A stretch of DNA of 64,000 nucleotides, taken from the NCBI RefSeq assembly GCF_000350225.1, contig NW_005178685.1, forward strand, positions 217,731-281,730, given 5' to 3'. Position 1 is the first letter of the stretch. Each line of letters starts with the position of its first letter. This DNA is from Chondrus crispus (Eukaryota > Rhodophyta > Florideophyceae > Gigartinales > Gigartinaceae). The notes below the pieces were generated by a model, which did not search any database, was not told the origin of the DNA, and worked only from the letters and a program-made list of their open reading frames with translations. Positions 1-10,913 of the stretch are shown here, piece by piece. A program made the position numbers and the translations under genes.

Positions 1-1574
1 TGACAAGCAGGAGAGGAAGACAGATTGAGGTCTTGATACCCCTTACCCCCCCCGCTCGAGGCAAGCAAACTCTGCTAACCGGTAAGCGCAGAATGAATAC
101 AGTTGAGGCAATAACCTCGTTCCCCCTCCCTTCTCCATCATCATTATTATTTTTGTGTAGACGCAGAGGACGCGACCCCACAATGGGATGTTGACAAGCA
201 GCCCCAGAAGATAACAGTAAGCAGATCAGGACCCCGCGACGCGCGCAACATCGGCGAAGGTGACGCGCGAGCAAACGCCGTCCAGTTCGACAAAAAAGAA
301 ATGGCGTACCTGGAGAGAAAGGTTTTTTGGGAGCACGTGGAGAATGGATGTGGCTGTTCGACAGCTACGCGAGACCACACAAAGGGGGTTCGGAAGGTGA
401 ATCTCACAAAGCGACGACCAGGACGTCGTCAGCATTACGTTAAAAATGCATGAGAAGACAAGCCTGCGAAACGGAGACGTACAGTAACTCTGTGCGTGCA
501 AAGCTGACGAGCAGGAAATGGAGAGATGGATCTCGAGGGGGACTTCGCCAAGGCGATCAAGGCAGACGGTACCACCATGGATGAGGATATATCGATGTTC
601 AAACATCGAGGAACACACACCGGGAAAAGACAACTGTCTTTGTGATTCGATCCCACGCTACCAGAACACATCACCCGGATGGTCCGCATATTCAGATCGC
701 GTTTAGAGACCTACAGGGGAGTCAGTACTGCCCGAGTGAGGGATGCAGGCGAGAAACGGACCTACTGAACTCGCGAGAAAAAAAGGAGGAAGTTGGGGAT
801 GGAGGGAGCGACCGCATTGACGGTACGCAGAAAAAGAGGAGGAAGTTGATAGGAAAAGGGAATGCAATTTACTGTCGGTGGAATGTAGGGAAGTGTCGGC
901 GATGAGACGACACCCTCAAAAGACAATGATCCGAACACGGATCGGCAGGACGCTACGATCGGCAACGGGTCAATGGGACGATTCACCCAAGGATTTTTTC
1001 CTTCGGAAGTGAGGCGACAAGCTGCACCCGTTACGCGCAGGTCAGTGAGGGACGCTCCTCGAAGAGCCCCCTCGTTTAGTCCGTAAGCACGGAGCAATGT
1101 GCGATAGACGCTGGCGACGTCGTCGTTCTTTGTGATAACATCTGGAGAGGACAGGGAGTTCGAACCTCCCCTGGTCGATGGGACTGCGTCGACGATTGGT
1201 GACAAGGGGGCGGCAACCGGAACAGCCGTAGGAGAAGGCGGACGAGCTGGGCCGGCGTGTGGGGAATCAGGGGGTAACCGAGGGATGGAAGGAAGACCTA
1301 GAGGGTCGGGGGAAGTGGAAGAAAAGCCCACGCCGTGGCGCTTACGTTTGGTACCACCCCTCGTATGGCTCGGGGATGAAGGAAACATCAGGCTCGTCTT
1401 GCTCTTGCACTCCGGCAGGTTACCGGAAGTGGCGATGTAGGGGTATGAGGAAGACGGTGAGGAGATTATACGGAAAGGGGGCCGCGTGCAAGAACGCTCG
1501 GAAGGGGATATGTAGTGCAATACGCACCTGAAAAGGGGGGTGAAAAGAATTGAAAAAGGAAAAAAATTGGGTAA
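1..1574. other. No recognisable gene
   Basis: GC-rich sequence left of the gypsy remnant. A 252-codon open frame on the minus strand (762-1520) is rich in Pro and Ser and has no motif I recognise. It overlaps open frames on the other strand, as expected for GC-rich DNA, so I do not call it a gene. It may be further decayed retroelement. Confidence 0.4.
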
Positions 1575-1970
1575 TGTAGTCCGGGTTTGGGGGACACACG
1601 TGTGCGACGAAGCGCACGATTATTTAATTATTTAATTTATTTACTAATTGGATCTAGAATCTAGAGTCGGGAGCTACTGTACTCGCCCCGGCGGCGCTCT
1701 ATATAATTTAGCCCTTTGACCGACCAAGTCAATAAAGCCAACCCGAGTTGCCGGAGTTAGATCTCGCCTTCGTCGAAGACCGCTTCCGTTCACGCGACGC
1801 GCTTCCCTTCTACGCTGCTAACGACATCCTCTATTGCTTGGGGTCCCATTCCTTGTCCTTATCCTTTTACCTTTTATATCTCTAATTCCTATCCTTTTCT
1901 ATCTCTACACCTATTTTTCCCTTAATTGTGTTGGTTCCATTGGAGTCGGTTGCGACCGATCCGGTGTAGG
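1575..1970 (+). repeat. LTR-like block in plus orientation
   Basis: The block contains a TATA-like CTCTATATAATTT near 1692 and an AATAAA about 30 bases downstream near 1731. A pyrimidine-rich tract follows and ends in TTGGTTCCA near 1940, then TTGGAGTCGG, which resembles an LTR end followed by a primer-binding site. This order fits a plus-strand LTR, so it does not belong to the minus-strand gypsy element next to it. No second copy was found in the window, so it could be a solo LTR or the end of another element. Edges are approximate. Confidence 0.3.
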
Positions 1971-2364
1971 TGTTTTAGCCATCGTTGTGTAGCGCTGCTA
2001 CTGTTTCAATTTCCGTAGGAAGGCTGTTGTAACGACGACTCCGTCGAAGGTCTTACTGTATAAGACAGAGTTGGTACCGCCTACCGCGATCGCGATCGCG
2101 CTGGTGAGGGTGTTTTTAGCCATCGGGCAACACGTCGGTAGTAGCGTTGCTACACGGTTACGATCCCGTCGGGTAGTGCTGCACAAGCCCCCGTCGAAGA
2201 CCTTGAATTATACCCAAGGTGCTGAAGACGGTCGTCGAGCATGGGCCTTACAACCCAGCGAACCGCGGTTACATTCTCGTAGACAAGCCCAACCCGCACT
2301 CGTCGAGCACTCAAGTCTTCACAAGTCTCTACCACCATTATCCTCCCGGGCCGGGTATCTTTCC

Positions 2365-3500
2365 TTAACCACCCCGTCGGAGTCGAGCTACCGTGGGCCG
2401 CAAGCCCCCACAAGGGGAAAGGGAGTCTCGAACGCTCTGTAGCGCGTGCCATTGGCAGTGGTTGTTTCTGTTGCTGTTTTTCTTCTTTTTGTTTGACCGT
2501 CGGACTGTGTTCGCGGCCTGCCAGGCACATTGCACTACAGCCAATCCGGACGGTGGTCGCGTCGGCACCAGGTCGAACGGGGTTGTCTCCGTCGACCAGT
2601 GGACCTGCGTGTTATACGCGAAGGTCAGGGGCTGGATGTACTCGTCCCAGTCCCTCTGATGCTCCTCGACATAGTGTCGGAGGCGCTGCACCAGGGTGAG
2701 GTTGAACCGTTCGGTTTGCCCATTTGTCTGGGGGTGATAGGCGGTAGTCAGGTAGCGCCTCACCCCCAGCAAGGCGCACACCGCGTCGAAGAACTTGGCG
2801 GCAAATTGTGGTCCGTTATCGGTTAGCACGTAACGAGGTGCGCCGTATACGTAGACCCAATTGTCCAGGAAGGCGTTTTCCACGACCGACGCGGTGGTTG
2901 TCCGTAACGGGATGCTGCGCGTCAGCTTCGTAAACCCGTCGGTCATGACGAGCACGTGGCGATTCCCGTGCGCCGTCTTCGGTAAAGGACCCAGCAGGTC
3001 CATGACGACGAAATCCAGCGGCCCTGCCGCTGGAATAGCTTGAGGTCCTTCTGATGCCGCCCCAGGGTTCCCCGGGCGGCCGCGCACCAGGCGCAATTCC
3101 GTACGGTACTGAAGGCGTCGTTGGCCATATGAGGCCAATAATATTCCCGCCGGAGGGTATAATACATCCTCGTACCGCCCGGGTGTCCTGCCAGGCGGGG
3201 ATGATGGGCGAGGTACAATATCTTCGCCCTGAGCCGTTTCGGTACAACCCGCTGCAGGGTCCCATCGAGGGGGGACTTGCGGACGACGAACCCGTATCGG
3301 TCGACGTCGTAGCGCGAGTCTGGGTTCCCCACGGTCTCGGCGGCCGCCCTACAGAAGGGGTCCTCGGCCTGCTCCCGAAGGAACTCTTCCACCGTTACGG
3401 ATGAGATGTCGCGTTCTCCGGGTATAACCGCGAACGCTTGCTCAGCTCTCCCCGGGTCGACAGGGGTCTCCCAGTGTACGGTACCTTGGCGGGGGATATG
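2365..3500 (-). pseudogene. gypsy integrase, frameshifted
   Basis: The amino-terminal HHCC zinc finger (HHPRLAGHPGG ... CAWC) ends the upstream pol frame. A frameshift near 3040-3065 moves the DDE core into the frame 3138-2365. There VVMDLLGPLP, YVLTDNGPQF and the YHPQTNGQTERFN box supply the catalytic D, D and E. The core is followed by YNTQVHWSTETTPF, typical of gypsy integrases. The carboxyl end then runs into a Lys/Asn-rich tail near 2490 with no family similarity, so the true 3' end of pol is missing or scrambled. Confidence 0.8.
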
Positions 3501-5447
3501 CTCCTCCTCTCGCCATTGTACCGCGAAACACGGGACCTCGTCGTCAACCGGTTGGGAAGTTGCGCCGTCAACTCGGAGGCGTGATACACCATCCGCGAGT
3601 TGGTGCTTAATCCCCGGTCGGTACTGTACGTCGTAGTCGTACTCGGCTAGGCGTAGACGCCAGCGCGCTAGCCGGCCGGAGCTATCCGCCGGGTTGAGGA
3701 CCCATCGGAGGGCCTCATGATCCGTACGGAGGTCGAACGTGTTCCCATACAGATATGGTCGAAGCGTGAGGATGCTCCACACGACAGCAAGGCATTCCTT
3801 CTCGGTGGTGGTGTAATTTTTCTCGGCGTCGGTTAGAGCCCGACTCCAATACCCGATCGGTAGGCGGTCACCGCTCGGCTGCTCCTGTAGTAGGGCACAG
3901 CCGACTTGGTACGCGCAAGCTTCCGTATCCAGGGTGTGTTTCTTTCCGTAACGGGGTAGAGCGAGGATCGGTGGGGACACAAGGCGCTTCTTGAGTTCCA
4001 CGAACGCCTCGTATTCCTCATCGGTAAGAACCTCAAACTCGAAGGGTTGATTTTTCCCCGTCTTCCGGTTTAGCGGAGCGGCTATTTTCGCGAAGCCCTT
4101 CACGAACCGACGGTACACGTTGCACATTCCTAAGAAGGATCGCAATTACGTCTGGTTCTGGGGAGATCGAGCGCGCTCGATGGCGACCACGTTGCGGCGC
4201 TCGACCTCCAACCTACCTGGTCGGATCACGTGCCCCAGGTAGGTGACCGAGGTGTCGAAGAAAGCGAACTTCGACAGCTTCAGCCACACGCCCGCGTCCC
4301 CCAGTAGGCGTAGAACCTCGCGGACGTGCGCGACGTGTTCCGTTACGGTCTTGGAGCAGATGATAACATCATCCAGGTAGACCAGAACGGTTTCCCATTT
4401 TACTCGCGACAGTATAATGTCGACGGCCCACTGGAAGGTAGCGGGGGCATTCTTCAAACCGAACCACATGCGGAAGAAACGGTACAACCCGCAGTGCGAC
4501 GCGAACGTCGTCTTGTCGCGGTCATCCTCGGCGATTTCTACTTGCCAATACCCGCTGTTGCAATCTAGCGTAGTAAAGACAGTAGCGTTGCCGAGGGAAT
4601 CGATGCACTCGTCCATCCTCGGCAACGGATAGAAATCCCGAACGGTGACTGCGTTGAGCTTTCTGTAGTCGACGCAGAACCGCATGGTACCATCCTTTTT
4701 AGGGACGAATAACACGGGGCTTGCCCATTCGACCGTGGTGGGTTCGATTACCCCTGCCCGGAGCATGCGGTCAATCTCCGTTTTCTCTTTTTCCCGTAAG
4801 GTTGGTCCGGCGCGGTAAGGCGGCTGGTAAATCGGGCGAGCACCGGGCTTGAGCTCAATGCAGTGTTTCGTGGCCCCGATTTTTCCCAGCTGGCCGGTCC
4901 ACATCCCCTTGAATTCGGACAGTACCTCGAGGACATCCGAGCGTACCTCCTCGTCCTCGGCACCGATGTGGACGTACTCTTGCCAGGCGTTGGGGTCCTC
5001 CTCAGGGGCGGCGGTTTCTTCGGGGTTATCCGTTCCAGCCGCCCCGAGGGGCGCCTTGGGCGGCGTGGCTTGTTCAGCCCCGCCCTTGTCCGTACGGTTG
5101 TCGGCGGCTTCTTCCGCGCCCTCCTTTGCGGTTGAGAGGTTGGAATTAAATATCCCTCCCCCTTCCTTAGCTTCGGCCGCTTCCGCGGCCGAGTCGCCAA
5201 GGGTCAGGATGTGAGTGGGCGACGAAAGAGACAGTCCGACTACGTTATGCTTCAGGATGTGAACCGAGCGGTGCCCAAAATTGCTGAGCATTACCGAGAA
5301 CGGGTTTTCGGGGACAACATCCATGACCCCCTCTGTCATGAGGGTCAAATTCTTGTGCGCGGTTTTTGGGGAGTTCTGTAAAAAACATAGTCTCCCCACC
5401 GGCGTGGTGACCCTCACCATGGCCTGCGTCATCGGGGGAATTGTCAC
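2943..5447 (-). pseudogene. gypsy reverse transcriptase-RNase H with in-frame ochre stop
   Basis: Reverse transcriptase palm and fingers are clear: WASPVLFVPKKDG, the DYRKLN motif, LDCNSGYWQ and the catalytic VLVYLDDVIICS. After the RT fingers and palm the frame meets a single TAA at 4148-4146. It resumes in the same frame with RSFLGMCNVYRRF, the connection domain, then RNase H (TDHEALRWVL, the usual LTR-element spelling of the catalytic region). The same frame then enters the integrase H2C2 zinc finger. One C-to-T change (CAA to TAA) would explain the stop. Otherwise this segment is well preserved. Confidence 0.85.
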
Positions 5448-5471
5448 CCCCCTGGCGAGGCGGATCTTCCG

Positions 5472-6061
5472 TCACGGTGTGCTGGCGGGGAAGGCCACCT
5501 GCTTCCGTTCGGGTTTATCCGACGGCGGTAGTTGTTGTGCGGTGCTCCTCGAGGCCATCTTGCGGTCGTGCCTCGAGGGGGTTGTTCCGACCAACGCCAC
5601 GGGTGGCCCGTCGTGGAACACGACCTTCCGTTGCGGTGGGAGGATCGCCATGACGTGGCCATCCATGAAAGTCGTACCGAGGATACAGTCCACGGCGAGG
5701 CTCGTGACTACCACGAACAGGACGCGCGCCACAAACTCACCGATTTGGACGAGCAGGGGGATTTCCCCTAGTGCCTTCATCGCGCGGTTGACGCGTCGAT
5801 GAGCGCTGGGCTCCGAACCGGTTTTATCGATGGTCGCCACGCCTCGGCGACACACCGTAAATGGATGAGGTTCGGGCCGGCTCCTGAGTCAAGCACTGGC
5901 GTGATGGCGACCATCAACGCCTGCTTCTGACCAACCGTCGCGGAGATCTTGTAATTCTGTTTCTTGAAGAAACAGATGGTCTGGACTTCCGTTCGGTTAT
6001 CCGGCTGCGCTTCCACTGGCGCAGCCGGATCGGGGGTGCCTAAGCTTCTGAGGCTGGGCAC
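5472..6061 (-). pseudogene. gypsy aspartic protease, frameshifted
   Basis: Retropepsin-like region. The catalytic motif VLDSGAGPNLI is read in the frame 6061-5777. The second half, with the flap and the ILGTTFMDGHV motif typical of retropepsins, is read in another frame (5855-5472). The domain is therefore split by a frameshift near 5800 and could not make an active enzyme as it stands. It lies between gag and RT, the normal position, where it would process the polyprotein. Confidence 0.7.
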
Positions 6062-6081
6062 GGGGAGAGACGTCGTCGCCT

Positions 6082-8530
6082 CTACGGGTCCTCCCCGGCT
6101 TCCCCCGTCAGCAGCAAATCCTCGCGGGTTTCATCCGCGGCTTGCGCCACGTGGTCTTCGGTATGGTCGGGGTGCGGTTCCTCGACCACGTTGACGCCCG
6201 CGGGGGCCGTCGGACGCTGGTTTCGCCAAGCGGACGGCCCCTGGCGGTTGAACGGGGATCCCGGGCGGAGGCCTTGCTGGATGCGTAGCTTCTGGTAGTT
6301 GGCCTCTCGTGCCTCCAGAAGCTTGGCCCGCAGGCTCGCACCGGCAACGAAGGGGCACTCCTCTTGTCGGTGCGTGGTGTCAAGGCAGAACCGGCACAGT
6401 GGCGGTCCGGGAAATCTCCCGCCGGAGAACCGGACGCGTGGATCCTGCCCTTGCCTCCCGTACGGTCCTGTGTGCACGTCGCCAGAGTTGGCGGGTGGAA
6501 CTGGGGCGCTCGCCGTCGAGGCTGCCGGCGACGGATAATAACTCGTCGGTGGCGAGCTCATCGAGGTCGGCGTGGCGGTTTGGTCCGTCACGGCCAGGAT
6601 TGCTTCTTCAGCAAATCCCCCGGCCGTCGGGATGTCGGATGCCGACTCAACCGACAGCACGGGCCTCGTCCTTGCGGTGCGGTCAAATCTTCTAGCCGCT
6701 CCGGATGGCTCTCGGTGCGCCATGGCTGACATCCCCTGTCGACGGGAAGCCCGATTGGTTTCCCCGATCGCTTGCGCATAGCGAGCGACGGATTGGTAGT
6801 CCACATCCGGGTGCGTGGCGAGGTAATTACGAACCTGCGCGCACGTGGCGGGCAGTAACCCCTCGACGAACATGGACTTCAACCGCTTGTCGGAGAATAC
6901 CGTACCGCAGCGGAGTGCCTTGTCCCAGAGGTGGTTACTGTAGACCTCCTCCGTCATGTTTGAACTCTGACGGAAGGAGGTCACGTCCCCAACCGCTTCA
7001 GAAATTACCTCGTCGGTAGCATAGGTATGCAACAGAAAGTTGACCACCTGTGGGTATGTCCGGAGCAGCTCGCGCCGCTCCACGTCAACCGCCATGGTGT
7101 TTCCATTGAGACGGGACTGGAGTAAGGCGTGAGCCTGCCCGGCCAGGTAGAATTGGAAGCAACACACGGCGGCTCCTTCGGTAATACCGTTGTGGTCGCA
7201 CGCCATCTTGAGGCGTGCGTGGAATCCCAATACCGCAATCGGATCTTGACCGCTGAACGTCTGGGACCTCATCTGCACGTCCAGTTTTTTCCGGTAACGG
7301 TTAATGTGCCGCACTACTGTAGAGTCATAGCGCGAGCTACGCCGTTCCAGGCGGTAGGTCTTGTAGTTGACGGCCTTGGTAAACAGGTCATTGAGGGCCT
7401 CATTACCGTGGGCCGTCGCTCGTCGCTCTTCGGGGCAGCCCGGCGGTGTCTGCTCGAGCGACGATGCTCCTCATCCGACACGGTGTGGTAGTCTTCCGAG
7501 TCAGACGGGTCGTGCCGGTGCCGGTCTCGGCTTCTATCGCGGCGTGCCCTGTGGCCCCGCCTGCGAGAGTCTTCCGAACCGGATGGGTCATCATCGGAGG
7601 GGTATCCTCCCCCTCCGGCATCGCGGTATCGCCCGTGGCGTGCCTCGCGGTTATCGCGGTATCGCCAGCGGCGTTCCTCGCGGTCTTCATCCGTCCTGTG
7701 ACGGGGGTCTTCTGCGTCGGAATACCGAGTGTATTCCGCTTCGGTCCTGTGCGTGCCGGGTGCACGTCTTCTGTTCAACCGGTACGGGTCCCGATTCTCT
7801 GCCTCGGGGAGCCCCAGGCGGTTGTCTGTCCCGCGGGGGTCGCCCGTACCGGCGAGTATGGGGAGGACATTTTCTGTGGTCCTCCTTGTAGCACCGTGAA
7901 CGGTTGGGAGATAGATGGCTCTGCCCTCCGGGTGAGGGTCCATCCTATCAATCCCGGTACGGCGCCGATCGGATCAGCGATATTAAAGCTTGAGTCCCGA
8001 ACGGTTTCACGGCGCGGCGCCGGCGGCGGTACCGCGCCTCCCGTTTCGGTAAATTTCGTGGCCAGACGGATGGCCACGGCGGAGCGAATAGCTCCCTTTA
8101 GAGCCAATGCGGTCGGAGATTTGTCCTCTTCCGCGGCGAGCGCTGCCACCACCTCGTCGCGTACGAGGGGGGCGATCTTCTCGTCCAGCAGGGCGCGGAG
8201 CGCGGTGTCCGCATGCTCCGCCACCAGTCTTGGTGCCGTTCGGTCGAGGCAAACCTGGACGACCTGAGGTAGTTCCTCAGCGAGGAAATCCTCCATCCAG
8301 GTTTGTAGTCGCGGGAGTAACGCGTCGTACAGTACTTGTACGCGGTTTCCACCACCAGCCGGTAGCCCGGCGGTGGTGTCCGAAACGGAAGGGGTCTTCT
8401 GACCCCTGGTAGACGGCGGGCGTAGCAGGGCTTCCGGATTGTCGACCCGGGGGCGCTGTGCGCCCCTGCCACCGCGGGTACTTGCTCGCCCGGAGGCGGT
8501 ATCTTCTCCGGCGGAATCCGCACGGTTCAT
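6082..8530 (-). pseudogene. gypsy gag polyprotein, frameshifted
   Basis: Three overlapping minus-strand frames make up a gag region. The first (8530-7775) is hydrophilic. The second (7943-7314) is extremely rich in Arg, Asp and Ser. The third (about 7440-6082) carries the retrotransposon gag core and then a CCHC zinc knuckle (C-x2-C-x4-H-x4-C, CRFCLDTTHRQEEC, near 6354-6397), which in this family binds template RNA. Coding continuity passes from the second to the third frame near 7410-7440, with no single ATG-started frame across it, so I read this as a frameshifted gag. The third frame is the most gag-like part. What the first 250 codons encode is uncertain. Confidence 0.7.
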
Positions 8531-9308
8531 CGTCGATGATCACTGGCGATCGACGCGGTGATTTTCGACCTCTTTCAATCCGATCGGTAATTGCTCGCGC
8601 TGGTGATCCAGTGCGGGCTCAATCTCTGTAGTTATCCCCTCCACAAGAGTACGAAAGTGTAGTATAACTACCTTCGTCCCGACCACTCGGAAACGAGGGG
8701 GGTTAGAGGTAAGGGAGCGCGCGCCGCTGGGTAACTCACGCACGAACGCAAACCGTACGGAAGGACTGGAAAAGAGGGAAGGCTCACGTGGCCGGTGACG
8801 CGCAGCCGGTCAGTGGTGTTAGATCCGGACGGCCGGTCAGGAGTTAGGAGCCTGAGACTAAAAGGGAAACCGGAACGGGATAGCAACTAGCCGTAAAGGG
8901 AAGGGAGGCGAGTCTGCCTCCCGTTTACTGGAACGGGGCAGGGGCCCCCGGTCTTAACCCCTAAGAGGGACGCCGGGACACCTGCCCCGCTACAGTAGCT
9001 GTTACTTACTGTATACCAGCTACTGTGCTAAATTGGCTAATTTGTGCCATTAACTACTAATTACCAGTTAGCCACCGTACGGATTATACACGTGTGCCCG
9101 TGGCCACGATCCCGGCTAACGGTTGTGCCACGTGTTACCCGTGACCACGCCCGCTGTTACCGGCTGTCTCACGTCGGACCCTTGGGGTACTACTGTGCAC
9201 GGCGGCGGGCGCGTGTACGCCTGCTCGCTACAGTAGCACCCGACCTCCCGCGCGGTTATCATCTCGCCGGGGGGTTGTGGTACGGAATTGTACTGCAATC
9301 TTCTTCGA
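8531..9308. other. Non-coding right flank of gypsy element
   Basis: No gene seen. This should hold the 5' LTR and leader of the minus-strand gypsy element, but no matching copy was found at its left end. It contains many short GC-rich inverted motifs, such as CTACAGTAGC near 8991 and 9227. Confidence 0.35.
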
Positions 9309-10275
9309 ATGAAGAAAATATTCACAGCGAACTGCGATGCCGCAAATCTTCTGTTCAAAAGATTGAAGGATGGTGATCTGAAGGGAACGGAAACTCCTCG
9401 CGCTGCTTGGGATTCCGAAACTGCATTCCAGGAATATAGCTTAGCAGTTTTCCGAACAAGGTACAACAAAATTAAGGCCTCTTTAGGACTCTCTGGGAAG
9501 AAACCGGGTAAGACAACCAACCCGTTTAAGTTCCCCAAATGCTCCTGTCTTCATTATTTTATATGGTATTTATATTCTAACGTAACCTGTTCTGCATAAC
9601 AATCTTTGTATTTTGTGTAATAGGGAAGGACCTCGATGACGTTTTGGAGGCTAGGGCCCTAGAGCGGAAGTGCACGAACCGGGATGTGGAGGAGCGGGCT
9701 GTGCCACGAGATGGCCGTAGTTCGTTTGATGGTTCTGAGTCTTCCCTAGAAAACGAGAACGGAGGGGATGGGTCGGATGGTGTTAGTGGATGGCAGACGT
9801 TCAAGCTTCCTCATTTGTTCTATGTCTGGCTTGAACCGGTATCCATGCTTCGAATGCTGAATGTAGCTATTTTGCTTCCTGCTGGAATTGAAGAAGATGC
9901 GCTTGAGGTTGGGGTTGTTGACGATGGGTGCTGTCTGGAGGTCTCTGTTAAGTGGCTACCGTCGATGACGCAGTTCGATGTGCTTCACCGCAAGTGGTTA
10001 GATCCTAATTCCAAGTTGAAACTTGAAATGTATCATCCGATGCTACAGGCGTGCGAAAATGAACTCAAGAAAATGTGAAAGAAACAAAGCGATGATATAT
10101 GGTCCCGCTGCAAAATTTACTTGCCTTTCATTATTCAGACCCGCGTGTCAGACGACGAGCAGCACCGTCTAGCTTTCGCGGGACTGAACGACTGTGTTGT
10201 GAATGTGTCGTTGCATGCGGCGGAGAACGAAAAGTACAGTGGGTCAAGTAGTAAGAAACCATTTCGGGAACATTA
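9309..10275 (+). pseudogene. Two-exon repetitive-family protein gene with one in-frame TGA
   Basis: Exon 1 (9309-9507) starts MKKIFTANCD. Exon 2 starts at 9624. The intron 9508-9623 has a consensus GTAAGA donor and a TAATAG end, and joining the exons keeps the frame exactly. Exon 2 is acidic, then contains LFYVWLEPVSMLRMLN, LLPAGIEEDALEVGVVDDG, HRKWLDPNSK and YHPML. It meets TGA at 10076-10078 and continues in the same frame (DDIWSRCKIYLPFIIQTRV, then FAGLNDCVVNVSLHAAENE) to TAA at 10273-10275. From memory this layout resembles an uncharacterised multi-copy family of algae, diatoms and oomycetes linked to mobile DNA. I do not know its function. The single stop suggests a recent pseudogene; programmed readthrough is the alternative. 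Confidence 0.6.
9508..9623 (+). other. Spliceosomal intron
   Basis: 116-nt intron with GTAAGA donor and a T-rich tract ending TAATAG. It has phase 1, and the glycine codon GGG is split across it. The reading frame is open on both sides only when it is removed. Confidence 0.65.
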
Positions 10276-10841
10276 AATTGATATGCATGACTTTAAAACG
10301 TACATGGTTGTAGCTACAGTTGTTAGCATATTGAACAGCTTCAGAACTACACTCTTTCAGTTGTCGGGATCGTATTTTGTATCGCAGAGCTGGAGTGCTA
10401 AATTTGTTGGAAGAATGAAGCTCTTCATTTCATGGAAAAGAATGGGGTTGTTGTGCTGCCCCCTTTCCCTCCGTTATCCATTTTTATGTGAATAAGAGAA
10501 TGATTATTTTGAGTCGTAAACTGTTTTATCTGGGGAAGTCGACAACCTGCAAAGTAAGGATCCCTGCAAATTTCTGAGAGCATTGAAGTTCTTTTAAATG
10601 TATGTTGAGTCCCATCAGAGCTACCCTCAGCTTTACTGCCGACAAAATAAGACGGCTTTGCCGAGCACTTATACCATACAAAGATCAAACATATCTTCAG
10701 ATTGAGCCCGCAATTTTCGCAACAGGCGTTGCCGATGCGTATAAAGTGGCACGGTCTGGAGGAAATAACTGTAGCAGGTGCATCACAACTCATTAAATGC
10801 AAGATATATACATCACACTACTATGGTATATATAATATACG

Positions 10842-10885
10842 TTTGCAGCAAATCTCGTACTATATAGTACGAGATTTGCTGCAAA
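10842..10885. repeat. Perfect 44-nt palindrome
   Basis: Two 22-nt arms with no spacer: the left arm 10842-10863 is the exact reverse complement of 10864-10885. The centre is GTACTATATAGTAC. It could extrude as a cruciform or fold as an RNA hairpin. Confidence 0.95.
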
Positions 10886-10891
10886 GGTATA

Positions 10892-10913
10892 AAAACGCTC
10901 ATATGAGCGTTTT
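10892..10913. repeat. Perfect 22-nt palindrome
   Basis: Arms AAAACGCTCAT and ATGAGCGTTTT meet with no spacer. It lies six bases after the end of the 44-nt palindrome. Confidence 0.95.

Larger units (their letters stand above)
2365..8530 (-). mobile_element. Decayed Ty3/gypsy LTR retrotransposon, internal region
   Basis: On the minus strand the order is gag, aspartic protease, reverse transcriptase, RNase H, integrase. Integrase after RNase H is the Ty3/gypsy order. Each domain is recognisable, but the frames are broken by several frameshifts and at least one in-frame stop. The sequence is GC-rich, unlike the AT-richer spacers to the right. I could not pair direct LTRs at the two ends: the left end runs into an oppositely oriented LTR-like block, and the right end has about 760 bases of non-coding sequence that could be a 5' LTR plus leader. 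The element is probably truncated or rearranged. Confidence 0.85.

Noticed and set aside
1148-1164. tRNA T-arm-like GGGAG-TTCGAAC-CTCCC
   Set aside because: No matching acceptor stem, anticodon arm or D-arm at the proper distance upstream.
762-1520. 252-codon minus-strand ORF
   Set aside because: Low-complexity Pro/Ser composition, non-conserved look, and overlapping open frames on the other strand in GC-rich DNA.
10076-10078. TGA as selenocysteine codon
   Set aside because: No redox motif around it and no SECIS-like hairpin recognised downstream.
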